A stretch of 7,403 nucleotides of DNA, from positions 1 to 7,403 of the forward strand of contig JAFGKB010000048.1 in NCBI GenBank assembly GCA_016928755.1, given 5' to 3'. This document shows positions 7,139-7,403 of the stretch, piece by piece. This DNA comes from Anaerolineae bacterium (GTDB lineage Bacteria; Chloroflexota; Anaerolineae; B4-G1; SLSP01). The notes beneath the pieces are model-generated. The model made no database searches and had not been told where the DNA came from. It worked only from the letters and a program-made list of their open reading frames with translations. Every line of letters starts with the position of its first letter. Position 1 is the stretch's first letter. The translations under genes were made by a program, and so were the position numbers.

Positions 7139-7166
7139 GATATAAAACATAAAGCAGAAAACGCAA
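7139..7166 (-). promoter_or_regulatory. Candidate sigma-70-type promoter for the operon
   Basis: In the AT-rich stretch between the terminator and nagZ, the minus strand reads TTGCGT (7166-7161), a 16-base spacer, then TATATC (7144-7139). This is a partial match to TTGACA/TATAAT. Initiation near 7132 would leave a leader of about 20 nt before the ATG at 7112. Several other TA-rich hexamers lie nearby, so this is only the best of several weak candidates. No clear operator palindrome was found between 7113 and 7234. Confidence 0.3.
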
Positions 7167-7234
7167 ATCATCTGTTACGTTCTCTATTTTAAGCTCTATA
7201 TGTTGTAATATGCATCATCATAACAAATATAAAG

Positions 7235-7268
7235 GGCGCAGGACAGAGAAGTGTCTCTGCCCTACGCC
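7235..7268 (-). terminator. Intrinsic terminator of the upstream (right-edge) gene
   Basis: Two 15-base arms (7254-7268 and 7235-7249) flank a 4-base loop. Read as minus-strand RNA, all 15 positions pair, including two G-U wobbles. Read as plus-strand RNA the same two positions are A-C/C-A mismatches, so the hairpin suits the minus strand. A T-rich run (CTTTATATTTGTTATG) follows on the minus strand. It starts 17 nt after the TAG of the right-edge gene, and so separates that gene from the nagZ-to-kinase operon. Confidence 0.8.
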
Positions 7269-7285
7269 ACAAGACAAATTAGAAA

Positions 7286-7403
7286 CTAGCGCAGTTCAAA
7301 GCTCTCGGCCAGAACCGGCACGTACTCGGCATCGGCCCAATAGTACCAGAAGAGCGGCGGGTACATCATATTGTAGGATGGGGTCCCCACACTCTGGGGG
7401 AGA
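7286..7403 (-). CDS. 3' end of an upstream gene, resembling the N-terminal part of an ABC-transporter family 5 solute-binding protein (possibly truncated)
   Basis: One open minus-strand frame enters from the right edge and ends at a TAG (7288-7286), showing 38 residues. It is aromatic-rich: a YNMMYPPLFWYYW run precedes ADAEYVPVLAESFELR and the stop. The string PVLAESFEL strongly resembles the block PxLAESWE found near the N terminus of peptide/nickel solute-binding proteins (SBP_bac_5), where the next residues are normally a DG-containing turn and several hundred further residues. Here the reading stops at once, and a strong terminator begins 17 nt later. Either the gene is a truncated remnant, or this is the true C terminus of a different protein with a chance likeness. 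Downstream codons in the same frame show no continued solute-binding-protein sequence before another stop. The assignment is inference from a short motif; the frame and stop are seen directly. Confidence 0.5.
   Translation of the reverse strand, partial: LPQSVGTPSYNMMYPPLFWYYWADAEYVPVLAESFELR

Noticed and set aside
7113..7166. Further N-terminal extension of NagZ from a TTG at 7166
   Set aside because: TTG start without a ribosome site; it overlaps the best promoter candidate and adds residues before what already looks like a signal segment.
1..7403. Mobile elements, CRISPR arrays, tRNA or rRNA genes
   Set aside because: No transposase or integrase frames, no regularly spaced repeats and no RNA-gene signatures were found on either strand.

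Overview
The window is a compact accessory-metabolism locus from a bacterium. All six complete genes lie head to tail on the minus strand and fill nearly the whole window (about 7112 down to 69). Base composition is moderate, with GC a little over half. The protein style and the fragment at the right edge, which resembles an ABC-transporter solute-binding protein, would fit a filamentous or anaerobic Chloroflexota (Anaerolineae-like) genome. That placement is an impression, not proof.

Layout in the direction of transcription (right to left): 3' end of an upstream minus-strand gene (7403-7286); an intrinsic terminator (7268-7235); an AT-rich intergenic stretch with a possible promoter; a two-domain GH3 beta-N-acetylglucosaminidase (nagZ type); a double-GNAT acetyltransferase; a serine hydrolase of the beta-lactamase fold resembling B. 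subtilis AmiE; anhydro-N-acetylmuramic acid kinase (anmK); N-acetylmuramic acid 6-phosphate etherase (murQ); and a BadF/BcrA-type amino-sugar kinase (NagK/MurK type). The left edge holds two adjacent hairpins after the last stop. Gaps between genes are 49, 27, -7, about 50 and -14 nt, so this is almost certainly one operon.

Together the genes make a nearly complete peptidoglycan (muropeptide) salvage route. NagZ removes GlcNAc from GlcNAc-(anhydro)MurNAc fragments. The AmiE-like hydrolase probably strips the stem peptide from MurNAc. The GNAT enzyme may re-acetylate de-N-acetylated glucosamine ends so that they can be processed. AnmK converts anhydroMurNAc to MurNAc-6-P, and the BadF-type kinase phosphorylates GlcNAc and perhaps MurNAc. 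MurQ removes lactate from MurNAc-6-P to give GlcNAc-6-P. No transporter, MurR-type regulator, nagA or nagB is visible.

The main points of interest are the mixed make-up of the operon (parts known separately from Bacillus, Clostridium and Gram-negative recycling pathways), the linked GNAT enzyme, an unresolved NagZ start that decides whether the enzyme is exported, and an apparently truncated solute-binding protein gene that ends just before a good terminator. No mobile element, CRISPR array, tRNA or rRNA was seen.
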